This document shows positions 8,650 through 17,222 of a stretch of DNA of 64,000 nt, piece by piece. The notes under the pieces are model-generated. The model was not told the origin of the DNA. It saw nothing but the letters and a program-made list of their open reading frames with translations, and ran no database searches. Positions within the stretch are counted from its first letter, which is position 1, and each line of letters begins with the position of its first letter. The DNA comes from JBAZLV01 sp964586075. Its GTDB lineage: Bacteria; Nitrospirota; UBA9217. The DNA is taken from NCBI GenBank assembly GCA_964586075.1, contig CAZPGZ010000003.1, forward strand, positions 1-64,000, read 5' to 3'. The position numbers were made by a program, and so were the translations under genes.

Positions 8650-10422
8650 ATGCAGTGGAAGATGGTAACCGATCCTTTCGATAATATCGGCCTGTCCGCA
8701 CTCTTGGCGGCAATACCTATTCTCTATCTGTTCTGGGCGTTGGCCTATGTACGTATGAAAGGGCACTGGGCTGCCATCAGTGGAACCGCCATTGCTATTC
8801 TTGTTGCCATTTTCGGCTACGGAATGCCGGTGGAACTTGCAATGACATCCACCTTCTTCGGAAGCCTCTTCGGACTTTGGCCGGTGGGATGGATCGTGGT
8901 CACCGCAATTTTCCTGCTGAGCCTCTCCATCAGGACCGGTCAATTTGAAATCATCAGAAACTCTCTTGCTGCGGTTACGGCCGACCGCCGCATGCAGGCG
9001 CTGTTAATCGCTTTTTCATTCGGGGCCTTCATTGAAGGAGCCTCGGGATTCGGAACTCCTGTCGCGATTACCGGTGCAATGCTGATAGGACTCGGGTTTG
9101 AACCATTATACGCGGCGGCCATCTGTCTTCTTGCAAATACCGCCCCGGTGGCGTTCGGCGTCATCGGTATTCCTGTCACGGTGGCCAGCCAGGTTTCCGG
9201 CGTTGACCTCACGGCTCTCAGCCAGTTGGTGGGGCGCACGCTGCCGTTTTTGAGTCTCATTATTCCCTTTTATATTGTCGTGCTCATGTCAGGCTGGAAA
9301 AAAGGAATGGTTGTCTGGCCTGCCTGCCTGGTGTGCGGCGGTTCATTCGCAATAACCCAGTGGTATGTTTCCAATTTTATCGGCCCACAGCTTACCGACA
9401 TTGCTGCTGCCCTTGTTTCGATCGTCTGTCTCACGGTTTTTCTGCATAGATGGCATCCGAAGGAAGTCTGGACTTTTGAACACGAGCCTGACGCAATCGG
9501 CAGAGAAGAACTGAAATATTCTGGTGGGCAAGTATTTAAAGCATGGGCTCCATTTATCATAATGTCGATTTTTGTGGCTGCCTGGGGTATCGGACCGATC
9601 AGATCGGTCCTTGATTCTTTTGGCATGGTGAAGTTTGAAATCCCCATGCTTCATAATGCGGTTATACGGGGTGGGGTCCCCATGGCGGCAGTTTACAATT
9701 TTAATATTCTGAGCGCGGCCGGCACCGCTATGCTGTTTGCGGCTATTTTTTCCATCCCCGTGATGGGCGCGTCCATGGAAACTGTTATGAGCGTTGCCAA
9801 GGAAACCATTACAAGGCTCCTGTGGACCATGGTTACTATTGCGTCAATTCTTGGTTTCGCCTATATCATGAACTTTTCCGGAATGGCGGTTACTCTTGGT
9901 TATGCGTTCGCCCAAACCGGAATTTTCTTCCCATTCTTTGCCGCGTTCTTGGGATGGCTGGGTGTGTTCATGACAGGGTCCGACACATCATCCAATGCTC
10001 TGTTCGGAAAACTGCAGGAAGTTACCGCCCGGGCAATCGGTGTGGACCCTGTGGTCACCGTTGCAGCCAATGCATCGGGCGGGGTATGCGGAAAAATGAT
10101 TTCACCACAGTCGCTTTCTGTTGCAACAGCCGCGACGCACTTGGTAGGCCGAGAAGCTGATATTCTGCATTTAACGATCAAACACTCGATTATTCTGACC
10201 GCTTTGATTGGTGTTTTCGTATATCTTCAGGCATATGTCCTTACTTGGATGATTCCCGTGTATGAGAAAGCTGCCGTTGCAGCGCCGGCCGCAACAGCAG
10301 CCGCGGCATCTGCGTCGCAGACGGAAGGGATCATCTATTTGTCGGTCACTCTCGGAATAACGATTATTTTGATTATTTCGGCAATCAGTGCGGCAGGCTC
10401 TCGGTCGAGATCTGCTGCCTGA
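8650..10422 (+). CDS. lctP: L-lactate permease (LctP/GlcA family)
   Basis: A 590-residue inner-membrane transporter with about 12-14 hydrophobic segments, importing lactate or glycolate with protons. Family signatures are visible: FGAFIEGASGFGTPVAITGAM in pieces (FIEGASGFGTPVA), LLANTAPVAFGVIGIPV, and near the end GSDTSSNALFGKLQ and ASGGVCGKMISPQS. An Ala/Thr-rich linker (about residues 545-565) precedes the last membrane helix. Length is slightly above the usual 530-560. A strong Shine-Dalgarno AAGGAGGGG fixes the start. It is probably monocistronic; two tandem hairpins follow. No lactate dehydrogenase gene is adjacent. Confidence 0.93.
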   Translation: MQWKMVTDPFDNIGLSALLAAIPILYLFWALAYVRMKGHWAAISGTAIAILVAIFGYGMPVELAMTSTFFGSLFGLWPVGWIVVTAIFLLSLSIRTGQFEIIRNSLAAVTADRRMQALLIAFSFGAFIEGASGFGTPVAITGAMLIGLGFEPLYAAAICLLANTAPVAFGVIGIPVTVASQVSGVDLTALSQLVGRTLPFLSLIIPFYIVVLMSGWKKGMVVWPACLVCGGSFAITQWYVSNFIGPQLTDIAAALVSIVCLTVFLHRWHPKEVWTFEHEPDAIGREELKYSGGQVFKAWAPFIIMSIFVAAWGIGPIRSVLDSFGMVKFEIPMLHNAVIRGGVPMAAVYNFNILSAAGTAMLFAAIFSIPVMGASMETVMSVAKETITRLLWTMVTIASILGFAYIMNFSGMAVTLGYAFAQTGIFFPFFAAFLGWLGVFMTGSDTSSNALFGKLQEVTARAIGVDPVVTVAANASGGVCGKMISPQSLSVATAATHLVGREADILHLTIKHSIILTALIGVFVYLQAYVLTWMIPVYEKAAVAAPAATAAAASASQTEGIIYLSVTLGITIILIISAISAAGSRSRSAA

Positions 10423-10447
10423 TTACGACTTTTATTAGGTGCTAAAA

Positions 10448-10479
10448 TCGGACCCTGGTCCGAAGTCCGGTCCCCGGAC
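10448..10479 (+). other. two adjacent GC-rich hairpins after the lactate permease
   Basis: TCGGACC-CT-GGTCCGA (10448-10463) is followed after one base by GTCCGG-TCC-CCGGAC (10465-10479). Both are perfect inverted repeats and share the GGTCC/GGACC core, so alternative pairings are possible. There is no T-run, so it may protect or end the permease mRNA without being a classical terminator. Confidence 0.45.
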
Positions 10480-10632
10480 AAATGTTTTCAGCAAGGAGAT
10501 CTTTCAACGGCAAGACCATATTGAAAAATTCAGGATGCGAGCTTCAACAGACAGTATTCCTAATCCAGTACGTAATATTTTCATTCGTTGCCACGTGTAA
10601 CGAGGTGTGTATTCAAAGTGGGGGAGGAGAAC

Positions 10633-10998
10633 ATGGATCGGCAGGACATATATGTTAAGACCGATAAAGCTTCCGAGGAGATACAGAAGAGAAAGTACAA
10701 ATTGTCTCAGGCATTACGCTCGCTCCTGATCATGATTGATGGCACAAAAACTATCGGCTCCTATGTGACCCAGGCTGTCGCACTTGGAGATGTTACCGCA
10801 ATGCTTCAGGAGTTGGAACAGCAGGGCTTTATCAAGAAAAGTTCGGATGCTCCCAGACCCCTGCCGACCAGCATGCCGGGCGGAAAAACTTCACCAGGAA
10901 CAGGCCAGGAAAAGGGACCTGTCAAAACCGGCGGTGGCATGATAGATCTGGGCACCTTGTTCACATCGGGAGACCAGGACAAAAGCAAAAAAAAATAA
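10633..10998 (+). CDS. small hypothetical protein, winged-helix-like N-terminus
   Basis: A 121-residue protein. Residues 15-70 are predicted helical with LSQALRSLLIMIDGTKTIG and a following EELEQQGFI-like helix (LQELEQQGFIKKS), a pattern I have seen in small uncharacterised proteobacterial proteins and at the N-termini of some regulators. The second half is a Pro/Gly/Lys-rich tail ending in a run of Lys. The frame opens 45 bases earlier, but GGGGGAGGAG sits just before the ATG at 10633. No function can be assigned. It stands alone between the lactate permease and the hydrogenase control region. Confidence 0.7.
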   Translation: MDRQDIYVKTDKASEEIQKRKYKLSQALRSLLIMIDGTKTIGSYVTQAVALGDVTAMLQELEQQGFIKKSSDAPRPLPTSMPGGKTSPGTGQEKGPVKTGGGMIDLGTLFTSGDQDKSKKK

Positions 10999-11070
10999 AT
11001 TTTTATCTTTCTACAGGACGACTCCGATATCTGTAGATTATCTGCTCAAAACGGCAAACCGCACAACAAC

Positions 11071-11100
11071 CAGAGGCAAGAAAATTTTTTCTTGCCTCTG
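11071..11100 (+). terminator. long perfect hairpin, probable terminator
   Basis: CAGAGGCAAGAAAA-TT-TTTTCTTGCCTCTG is a perfect 14-bp inverted repeat about 75 bases after the small hypothetical gene. The T-run lies inside the stem, so the lower GC half with the inner T tract could act as an intrinsic terminator in either direction. Confidence 0.55.
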
Positions 11101-11331
11101 TACCTGTAATTTCCTCCTCAACAATTATATCAATTACATCCACGCATCTTGTTCCCTTAAGAAATATCAAAAAAAAATAATATGTATTTCTCGACTAACA
11201 TTTTATGCTGTATGTGTCCCTACAAAAATTATCGTTAAAATATCCATATAATTACCATTATAAGATATAAGATTTATAATAGGAATCGCAATTAATTGTA
11301 AATCAATGAATTGTTCATAGTTGGCGTGAAC

Positions 11332-11353
11332 TGCTATAATCTATTTCATAGCA
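11332..11353. promoter_or_regulatory. inverted repeat, candidate activator site
   Basis: TGCTAT-N10-ATAGCA, centred about 75 bases upstream of the sigma-54-type -24 box, a position suitable for an enhancer-binding protein. Short arms make chance occurrence possible in AT-rich DNA. Confidence 0.3.
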
Positions 11354-11415
11354 ATATGAACGCACCAGAACGATTTAATATTTTATAATACTAATGAATC
11401 AAACCGTTAAGCCAT

Positions 11416-11431
11416 TGGCATATTTTTTGCT
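11416..11431 (+). promoter_or_regulatory. sigma-54-type (-24/-12) promoter of the hydrogenase operon
   Basis: TGGCATATTTTTTGCT fits the consensus TGGCACG-N4-TTGCW with the GG and GC pairs at the correct 12-base distance; the main deviation is T for C after GGCA. The transcript would start near 11443, about 225 bases before the small-subunit gene. A sigma-54 activator gene lies in the window at 22280-23653, but a link is only inference. Confidence 0.6.
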
Positions 11432-11485
11432 CAAAAGTTTAATAGTAAAATTCTATTTTTTGTTATTAGTATATAATTAATCTTG

Positions 11486-11545
11486 CTATTTGATAAATGT
11501 ATTTATCTGGAGTGAAATGATTAGTTTTACCTATTTGACAAATAG
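11486..11545. promoter_or_regulatory. paired palindromic operators
   Basis: CTATTTGATAAATG (11486-11499) and CTATTTGACAAATAG (11531-11545) are versions of one motif, 45 bases apart. The second is a perfect palindrome with a one-base centre; the first also overlaps the inverted repeat GATAAAT-GT-ATTTATC (11492-11507). The spacing of about four helical turns suggests cooperative binding of a dimeric regulator. The half-site resembles an FNR/Crp-type TTGA core only loosely. Confidence 0.5.
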
Positions 11546-11563
11546 AACTCTTGATGCTAAAAA
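11535..11563 (+). promoter_or_regulatory. possible second (sigma-70) hydrogenase promoter
   Basis: TTGACA (11535-11540), 17-base spacer, TAAAAA (11558-11563) with TG at the extended position. The -35 box lies inside the second palindrome, so a repressor there would block it. The -10 is a weak match. Confidence 0.4.
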
Positions 11564-11668
11564 TACTAAAATTTTTTGATACAGCAGAGGAGAGGGGAAG
11601 ATGTATTTCCGTTTACTCTGAAGTAGTTTTACTGAAGACATCGGCGTTTATTTTTGAAGGAGGAAGGT

Positions 11669-12778
11669 ATGGGAAAGAAAGACGAAGTCAGTAATCAGTT
11701 TCTTGAAGCTCTTGAATTCCGCGGAATCAAACGAAGAGATTTTTTGAAATTCTGCGGCGCAACCGCGGCTCTTATCGGCCTTTCCGAATTGCATGCACCT
11801 CATATTGCAGCAGCCTTGGAAAAAGCTGCGAAAAGACCGCCAGTCATATGGCTTAACTTCGGATCCTGTTCAGGGTGTACCGAGGCTTTTATCAAGGCAG
11901 CCTATCCGACTGCCGCGGACGTCATTATGGATGTGTTGAGCGTGAACTACAACGAGACCATCATGGCCGCAGCCGGTCATCAGGTCGAGGAAGTGCTCGA
12001 GCAGAACAGGAAAGCAGGCGGATATATCCTTATTACTGAAGGCGCAGTGCCGACGAAAAAAGGATATGGAACGATGGGCGGGAAGGAAATGATTGATGTC
12101 CTGAAGGAAATGGCCGGACCTGCCACGGCAATAGTTGCAGTAGGCAGTTGCGCTACCGATGGCGGCATACCCGCAGCCAAGCCGAATCCAGGCCAATACA
12201 TTGGCACCGGTGCTGCTCTTGAAAAGCTCGGCATCAAAAAGCCGCTTATCAACCTTGATCGTTGCGCCCAGAATCCCGAGTATCTTGTTGGCGTGGTTGT
12301 CAATTACCTTCTTCTGAAGAAACTTCCCGAACTTGATAGCTTGGGCAGACCTACCATGTACTATGGTCAGACTATCCATGATAATTGCGAACGACGCGCG
12401 CATTTTGACGCTGGCAGATTCGTGGAAAAATTCGGCACGAAAGAAGAGGCCCTCCAATATTGCCTTTATAAAGTTGGCTGCAAAGGCCCCATGGTTTATT
12501 CGGCATGCCCCAAAATTCAGGATAACGCCCACACAAGCTGGTGCGTCAAGGCGGGAGCCCCCTGTATCGGCTGCGCGGAACGCGGCTGGGCGGATAAGTT
12601 CGCAGGATTCTATGAACCGCTTCCGGGTGTCAAGATACCTGGCCTGGGCGGCGTTGAAGCAGGCGCCGACAAATTGGGCGCGGTTGCAGCAGTTGCAACT
12701 GCCGCAGGTATCGCAATACATGCCGTTGCAACAAAAGCTTCAGGCAGGACCAAAGGACATGACGGAGGTGAAAAATAA
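11669..12778 (+). CDS. hyaA: [NiFe] hydrogenase small subunit, Tat-exported
   Basis: A 369-residue electron-transfer subunit with three Fe-S clusters. The Tat signal is clear: KRRDFLKFCGATAALIG at residues 20-36. After cleavage, FGSCSGCTEAF begins the proximal-cluster domain, with GSCATDGG and DRCAQNP completing it; DNCERRAHF, CLYKVGCKGP and CIGCAERGW supply the distal and medial clusters. A hydrophobic Ala-rich C-terminal helix anchors it. The frame is open to a TTG 15 bases upstream, but GAAGGAGGAAGG sits directly before the ATG at 11669. It overlaps the large subunit by one base (TAATG). It belongs to the membrane-bound group 1 uptake type; oxygen tolerance is unlikely to be judged from this alone. 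Confidence 0.95.
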   Translation: MGKKDEVSNQFLEALEFRGIKRRDFLKFCGATAALIGLSELHAPHIAAALEKAAKRPPVIWLNFGSCSGCTEAFIKAAYPTAADVIMDVLSVNYNETIMAAAGHQVEEVLEQNRKAGGYILITEGAVPTKKGYGTMGGKEMIDVLKEMAGPATAIVAVGSCATDGGIPAAKPNPGQYIGTGAALEKLGIKKPLINLDRCAQNPEYLVGVVVNYLLLKKLPELDSLGRPTMYYGQTIHDNCERRAHFDAGRFVEKFGTKEEALQYCLYKVGCKGPMVYSACPKIQDNAHTSWCVKAGAPCIGCAERGWADKFAGFYEPLPGVKIPGLGGVEAGADKLGAVAAVATAAGIAIHAVATKASGRTKGHDGGEK

Positions 12779-14370
12779 TGGCCAGGATTACTGTTGATCC
12801 ACTTACCAGAATTGAGGGACACCTGAAGGTTGATGTCGAAATCGAAGGTGGAAAAGTAAAAGACGCATGGATGTCCGGCACAATGTTCCGGGGTTTTGAA
12901 ATTATCCTGCAGGGCAGAGATCCCCGAGACGCCTGGCATATTGTTCAACGCATCTGCGGTGTCTGTCCGACCTCTCACGGGCATGCCTCTACCATGAGCA
13001 TGGACGATGCCTTCAAGGTAAAACCGCCTGACAATGGACGGATTATCAGAAATATCGTTGAAGGCGCCCAGTTTGTGCACTCGCACATTCTGTGGTTCTA
13101 TCATCTGAATGCCCTTGATTATGTTGACATTGTATCGGCACTCAAGGCGCAGCCCCGCGAAGCTTCGCTCAAAAAAGTGCAAAAGAAACTGAAGGCATAT
13201 GTTGACTCAGGTCAGTTGGGGCCCTTTGCAAACGCATATTGGGGACATCCCGCATACAAACTGCCGCCTGATCTCAACCTGCTTGCAGTTGCACACTATC
13301 TCGAAGGACTTGAAATGCAGGCAAAAGCAGCGCAGGTCAGCGCTCTGTTCGGCGGAAGAATGCCTATGACCATGACGAGCCCTCCGGGCGGCTCCAACCA
13401 TGTGCCGAGCGTTGACGACCTGAAGAACTACCTGTTCCGTGTGAAAGAGCTTCAGGATTGGATTGACAATACGTTTATCCCCGATGTGCTCGCAATTGCC
13501 CCGTATTATCTGGATCATGCGGCAATTGGAAGAGGACCTGCCAACTTCCTGTCATGGGGCGTTTTCGAGGACGCATCTTTTGATCCCAAGAAGCGGCTTT
13601 TCCCCAGAGGTGTGCTGCTTGCGAAGGACTTCCCGAAAATTCATGAGGCAAAGCCGGAGGATGTTACCGAGCACGTGACCCGTGGATGGTATAAAAACGG
13701 CAAACCGTTGAACCCCAGCGTCGGCGCGACCGAACCGGAGTTCACGGGATATGATGCAAACAAAAAATACAGCTGGTCCAAGGCGCCACGCCTTAACAAT
13801 AGCCCCATGGAGGCAGGAGCCCTTGCGCGCATCCTTGTAGCATATGCGGGCGGTAACCGTACGGTGAAGAAGACCGTTGATGATGTCCTGGCAAAACTCG
13901 GACAAGCCGGGAAACCGCAGGTTCTGATGAGCGTTCTCGGAAGAATTGCAACGAGGGCCCTGGAAGCAAAGATCGTAGCAGACAATATGTACCAGTGGGG
14001 CATCGATATGATTGAAAATATATCGAAAGGAAATACCGCAGTGTACAATGACTACAAAATTCCTGATAAGGCACGGGGAGTCGGCCTCTGGGAAGCGCCG
14101 CGCGGCGCCCTCGGACACTGGATTGATATCGAAGGCAAGAAGATCAAAAATTATCAGGCAGTGGTCCCGTCAACATGGTACTGCTCACCCCGCGATGACA
14201 ACGGGGTACGCGGCCCGGTCGAGGAAGCTCTTGTGGGCACTAGGGTTGCAAACCCCGAGAAACCGCTCGAGATTCTCCGGGTGGTCCACTCGTTCGATCC
14301 TTGCCTTGCCTGCACCGTGCATGTGATCCATCCCGAGTCAAACCGGATCATGGCCTTTAAGGTCAGCTAA
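12778..14370 (+). CDS. hyaB: [NiFe] hydrogenase large subunit
   Basis: A 530-residue catalytic subunit holding the Ni-Fe(CN)2CO site that splits H2. The N-terminal ligand motif is RICGVCPTSH (about residues 59-68) and the C-terminal motif is DPCLACTVH, giving the four Ni ligands. Fifteen-odd residues follow that last His, the usual extension removed by the maturation protease encoded two genes downstream. PLTRIEGHLKVDVEIEGG at the N-terminus is typical. It has no signal of its own and should be carried across the membrane with the Tat-targeted small subunit. Confidence 0.96.
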   Translation: MARITVDPLTRIEGHLKVDVEIEGGKVKDAWMSGTMFRGFEIILQGRDPRDAWHIVQRICGVCPTSHGHASTMSMDDAFKVKPPDNGRIIRNIVEGAQFVHSHILWFYHLNALDYVDIVSALKAQPREASLKKVQKKLKAYVDSGQLGPFANAYWGHPAYKLPPDLNLLAVAHYLEGLEMQAKAAQVSALFGGRMPMTMTSPPGGSNHVPSVDDLKNYLFRVKELQDWIDNTFIPDVLAIAPYYLDHAAIGRGPANFLSWGVFEDASFDPKKRLFPRGVLLAKDFPKIHEAKPEDVTEHVTRGWYKNGKPLNPSVGATEPEFTGYDANKKYSWSKAPRLNNSPMEAGALARILVAYAGGNRTVKKTVDDVLAKLGQAGKPQVLMSVLGRIATRALEAKIVADNMYQWGIDMIENISKGNTAVYNDYKIPDKARGVGLWEAPRGALGHWIDIEGKKIKNYQAVVPSTWYCSPRDDNGVRGPVEEALVGTRVANPEKPLEILRVVHSFDPCLACTVHVIHPESNRIMAFKVS

Positions 14371-14381
14371 AGGGGGACGAT

Positions 14382-15023
14382 ATGGAAAACAACATGATCA
14401 AGGAGTGGAATCGCGCATATATCATTGACCACTGGGTCAGAGTCGTCGCCATGGTGGTGCTTATTTTCACCGGTTTGTACATCCAGTGGCCGTTTATATC
14501 CGGTGGACCGGACAGCTTCATTATGGCCTGGATGCGGTTTTTCCACTTTGTTGCAGCCTATGCTTTTGTTCTGGGTCTTGTGGTCAGGGTGTATCTGGCA
14601 TTTCGTTCCACGTTTGATGCGGACTGGAAGGATTTCAATGTCATCCAGGCCATCAAAAACATTCCAGACATAGCCGGATACTATTTGTTCATCAAGGGAT
14701 CACACAAAGACTATAGAAAGTACAACCCCTTGCAAGCGCTCTCGTACCTTTTTACGGGCGTGATGATAATTTTCTCCGCACTGACCGGATTTGCCATTTA
14801 CCATGGCAATGTATTTGGGATCATTCCGGCAGAGACCGGATTCCGGTGGGTCATTACGCTTCTTGGTGGCGAGTCCTACACGAGGATGTGGCACATTATT
14901 ACGATGTGGTACTTTATCATTTTCATGGTGATCCATGTGTACATGAGCGTTATGATCAATTTTGTGAATAAAGACGGAACGTTCATGTCGATCTTCACAG
15001 GGTATAAACTGAAAAAACATTAA
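14382..15023 (+). CDS. hyaC: Ni/Fe-hydrogenase b-type cytochrome subunit
   Basis: A 213-residue integral membrane protein with four hydrophobic helices. His residues in helix-associated segments (DHWVRVVAMVV, RFFHFVAAYAF, WHIITMWYF, VIHVYMSVM) are placed as haem b ligands in the HyaC/HupC family. It passes electrons from the small subunit to the quinone pool, so the complex is a quinone-reducing uptake hydrogenase. AAGGGGGA precedes the ATG, 11 bases after the large-subunit stop. Confidence 0.92.
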   Translation: MENNMIKEWNRAYIIDHWVRVVAMVVLIFTGLYIQWPFISGGPDSFIMAWMRFFHFVAAYAFVLGLVVRVYLAFRSTFDADWKDFNVIQAIKNIPDIAGYYLFIKGSHKDYRKYNPLQALSYLFTGVMIIFSALTGFAIYHGNVFGIIPAETGFRWVITLLGGESYTRMWHIITMWYFIIFMVIHVYMSVMINFVNKDGTFMSIFTGYKLKKH

Positions 15024-15052
15024 TACATATATGGATTCTGATGAACAGATAC

Positions 15053-15076
15053 GGGGAGGCATGAACATGCCTCCCC
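15053..15076 (+). promoter_or_regulatory. perfect hairpin covering the SD and start of the protease gene
   Basis: GGGGAGGCATG-AA-CATGCCTCCCC is a perfect 11-bp inverted repeat. The Shine-Dalgarno GGGGAGG and the ATG at 15067 lie in opposite arms, so the folded RNA would hide the ribosome binding site. Because the preceding gene ends 30 bases upstream, opening may depend on translation or a factor. Confidence 0.55.
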
Positions 15077-15543
15077 GAAATATTTTGATTCTTGGTGTCG
15101 GCAACCTGTTGCTTACCGACGATGGTTTCGGTGTTCACGTTGTCAATGCCCTCAAAAGTCGTACCTTCCCCGATACGGTAAAACTGCTTGATGCAGGCGT
15201 GGTCAGCCACCAGTTGATTCCTGTACTTCATGAAACCGATCTCCTGATTGTCGTGGACGCTGTTGAAGCTGGCGATATCCCCGGTTCGCTGTTCAAATTT
15301 TCGCCGGATGACCTGCAGTTCAAGTCGGGCCAGATGTCTTCTCTGCACCAGCTTAGTCTGACTGATGTTCTGCAGATGACAGAACTCACGGGGAAAAGGC
15401 CGGAAACGGTTATTATTGCGGTCCAGCCTAAAAGCGTTTCCACCTGGTCGCTGGAATTAAGCGATGAGGTAAAGGCAGTCGTCCCAAAGGCTATAGACCT
15501 TGTCATGGAAGAACTGAAAAAACATGGGTTGCAGGCGGAATAG
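15067..15543 (+). CDS. hyaD: hydrogenase maturation endopeptidase (HyaD/HybD/HycI type)
   Basis: A 158-residue cytoplasmic protease that removes the C-terminal extension of the large subunit once Ni is inserted. Seen: ILILGVGNLLLTDDGFGVH with the first metal-ligand acidic residue in TDDG, VVDAVEAGDIPG with the second, and SSLHQLSLTDVL with the His. The frame is open upstream to ATG 15031 and 15061; 15067 has the best spacing to GGGGAGG and gives the family N-terminus. Its position after the cytochrome subunit matches hya/hup operons. The hyp genes for metal-centre assembly are not in the window. Confidence 0.9.
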   Translation: MPPRNILILGVGNLLLTDDGFGVHVVNALKSRTFPDTVKLLDAGVVSHQLIPVLHETDLLIVVDAVEAGDIPGSLFKFSPDDLQFKSGQMSSLHQLSLTDVLQMTELTGKRPETVIIAVQPKSVSTWSLELSDEVKAVVPKAIDLVMEELKKHGLQAE

Positions 15544-15566
15544 TGTCTTCTCCTGAGGCCGTTATT

Positions 15567-17015
15567 TTATATTAAAGTTTCAGCTACCTCTCCGAGTGTT
15601 TCCAGCGACTGTTCTATCTTTTCCGACCAAAAAGCCGCATTGAGACGGATAAAATTCTTGTATTTATTCCCTGTCGTAAAGATCGATCCCGGCGCAATGC
15701 TGATGCCTTTGTGAAGAGCAGCCTCGTAAAGTTTCAGCGCGTCGATTTTGCCCGGCATTTCCACCCAGAGCAAGAACCCTCCTGCAGGGTTTGTCACGCG
15801 CGTCCCCGGGGGGAAATAGCGCCCGACCCCCTCCCGCATCTGCGCTACCTGCTTGGCATAAATCCGCCGAATTTTTCTCAGATGATGATCGTAGCCGCCA
15901 TTGGTAAGAAATTCGGTGATCGCAAGCTGCGTCGGTGACGCAGTAGCGATATTAAAGAGCGCTTTCAGCTTTTCGATTTTTTGATAAAATCTCCCCGGGG
16001 AGACCCATCCAATGCGATAACCGGGTGCGATGGTCTTCGAAAAGGATGAACAATAGAGCACCAATCCCTGTTCATCGAAAGATTTTGCCGCTGAGGGTCG
16101 GGTCCGGCCGAAGCAGAGATCCCCGAAAACATCATCCTCAATGAGAGGGATATCGTGCTTTGTCAGCAATGCGACGAGCTTCCTCTTATTTTCATCCGAC
16201 ATCAGAGCCCCGACAGGGTTGTTGAAGTTTGCAATGTTCATACAAACACGTACCTGGTTGTTTTTGATGGCGTATTCAAGCACATCAATGTTTATACCAT
16301 CCTTATGCGTAGAGGGAATTTCCAACACTTTGAGCCCCATCCACTGGATCGTGTCCAGAAAAGGGTAATAAACAGGCGAACCGACCGCCACAGTGTCTCC
16401 TGGGCTGCACAAGGCTTGGAGAGACAACATGAGCGCTTCTCTGCAACCGGAGGTAATGATGATATCATCCGGATCAAGCGCGCATCCGGCTTCCAGAAGA
16501 CGTCTGCTTATCTGGACTCGTAAGCGTTTTGTTCCCTGCGTTGATGCGCAGGTAACGCTCTGGATGCGAAAACGGCGCGATTCCGCGGCGAGCATTCGAT
16601 TTAATTTGTCTACGGGGAGGAGATCAGGGTTGGGGACGCCTCCACCGAGTTGAACAAGCGATACATTCGATACGTTACGCATGACCTGTAATGAAACATC
16701 CCCGAATGATACGCTGTTCGGAGTGATATCATCTTTGTCTAGCGCTTTTATTGGGGTCGTTTCAGGCTCAAGCAGACGGCATCTGACATAGTATCCCGAT
16801 TGCGGACGGGCCTCGATAACCCCCTGATTTTCGAGCTGCGAATATGCCTCCATGACGGTATTGATGCTCACGCGCAGCTGTCTGCTCAGATCCCTGATTG
16901 AAGGAATCCTCTCGCCGGGCCGATATGTTCCGTTTTCTATCATGTCGCTGATCTTTATTGCAACCCATTCATAACGAAACATAGTATCAGTTCTCTGCAG
17001 TGTGTGTACTTTCAT
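15567..17015 (-). CDS. MocR/PdxR-type regulator: GntR HTH fused to an aminotransferase
   Basis: A 482-residue fusion. Residues 12-80 form a GntR winged helix (GTYRPGERIPSIRDLSRQL, SINTVMEAYSQLENQGVI). Residues 110-480 are a fold-type I aminotransferase-like domain that binds PLP, with Lys in SSFSKTIAPGYRIGW and SGCREAL and NFNNPVG upstream. MocR proteins sense PLP or an amino compound and usually control a divergent gene, here the MFS exporter. The promoter at 17025-17053 would start transcription within a few bases of the ATG, and there is no Shine-Dalgarno, so translation may be leaderless. Confidence 0.92.
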   Translation of the reverse strand: MKVHTLQRTDTMFRYEWVAIKISDMIENGTYRPGERIPSIRDLSRQLRVSINTVMEAYSQLENQGVIEARPQSGYYVRCRLLEPETTPIKALDKDDITPNSVSFGDVSLQVMRNVSNVSLVQLGGGVPNPDLLPVDKLNRMLAAESRRFRIQSVTCASTQGTKRLRVQISRRLLEAGCALDPDDIIITSGCREALMLSLQALCSPGDTVAVGSPVYYPFLDTIQWMGLKVLEIPSTHKDGINIDVLEYAIKNNQVRVCMNIANFNNPVGALMSDENKRKLVALLTKHDIPLIEDDVFGDLCFGRTRPSAAKSFDEQGLVLYCSSFSKTIAPGYRIGWVSPGRFYQKIEKLKALFNIATASPTQLAITEFLTNGGYDHHLRKIRRIYAKQVAQMREGVGRYFPPGTRVTNPAGGFLLWVEMPGKIDALKLYEAALHKGISIAPGSIFTTGNKYKNFIRLNAAFWSEKIEQSLETLGEVAETLI

Positions 17016-17024
17016 AATATCCGC

Positions 17025-17053
17025 ATTATAACCTTGAATATCACAGGAGACAA
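17025..17053 (-). promoter_or_regulatory. promoter of the MocR-type regulator gene
   Basis: Minus strand TTGTCT (17053-17048), 17-base spacer, TATAAT (17030-17025). The transcript start falls near 17018, only two to four bases before the ATG at 17015. Confidence 0.65.
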
Positions 17054-17222
17054 ATACAGTTTCTGCCTTTCTTGATGGTTACAGTTGACCTGTCCAAAAA
17101 TTGTCGCCCTGATAAAATCCACCTGCTGCATCTACAAAGTTGAGGAGTCTGTTGATATATTCGACGGCAACGAGACAGGTGGTAAGAAACGAAATTGGTG
17201 CATGCAGAAAGAGGTAAATGAA

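Larger units (their letters stand above)
11101..11668 (+). other. AT-rich control region of the hydrogenase operon
   Basis: About 570 bases with no credible ORF and much lower GC than the flanking genes. It contains, in order, the palindrome CAATTAATTG (11289-11298), an inverted repeat at 11332-11353, a sigma-54-type promoter (11416-11431), two related palindromes (11486-11545) and a possible sigma-70 promoter (11535-11563). The hydrogenase operon therefore seems heavily regulated. Confidence 0.6.

Noticed and set aside
11870..12721. 283-codon minus-strand ORF opposite the hydrogenase small subunit
   Set aside because: Shadow of a well-supported gene.
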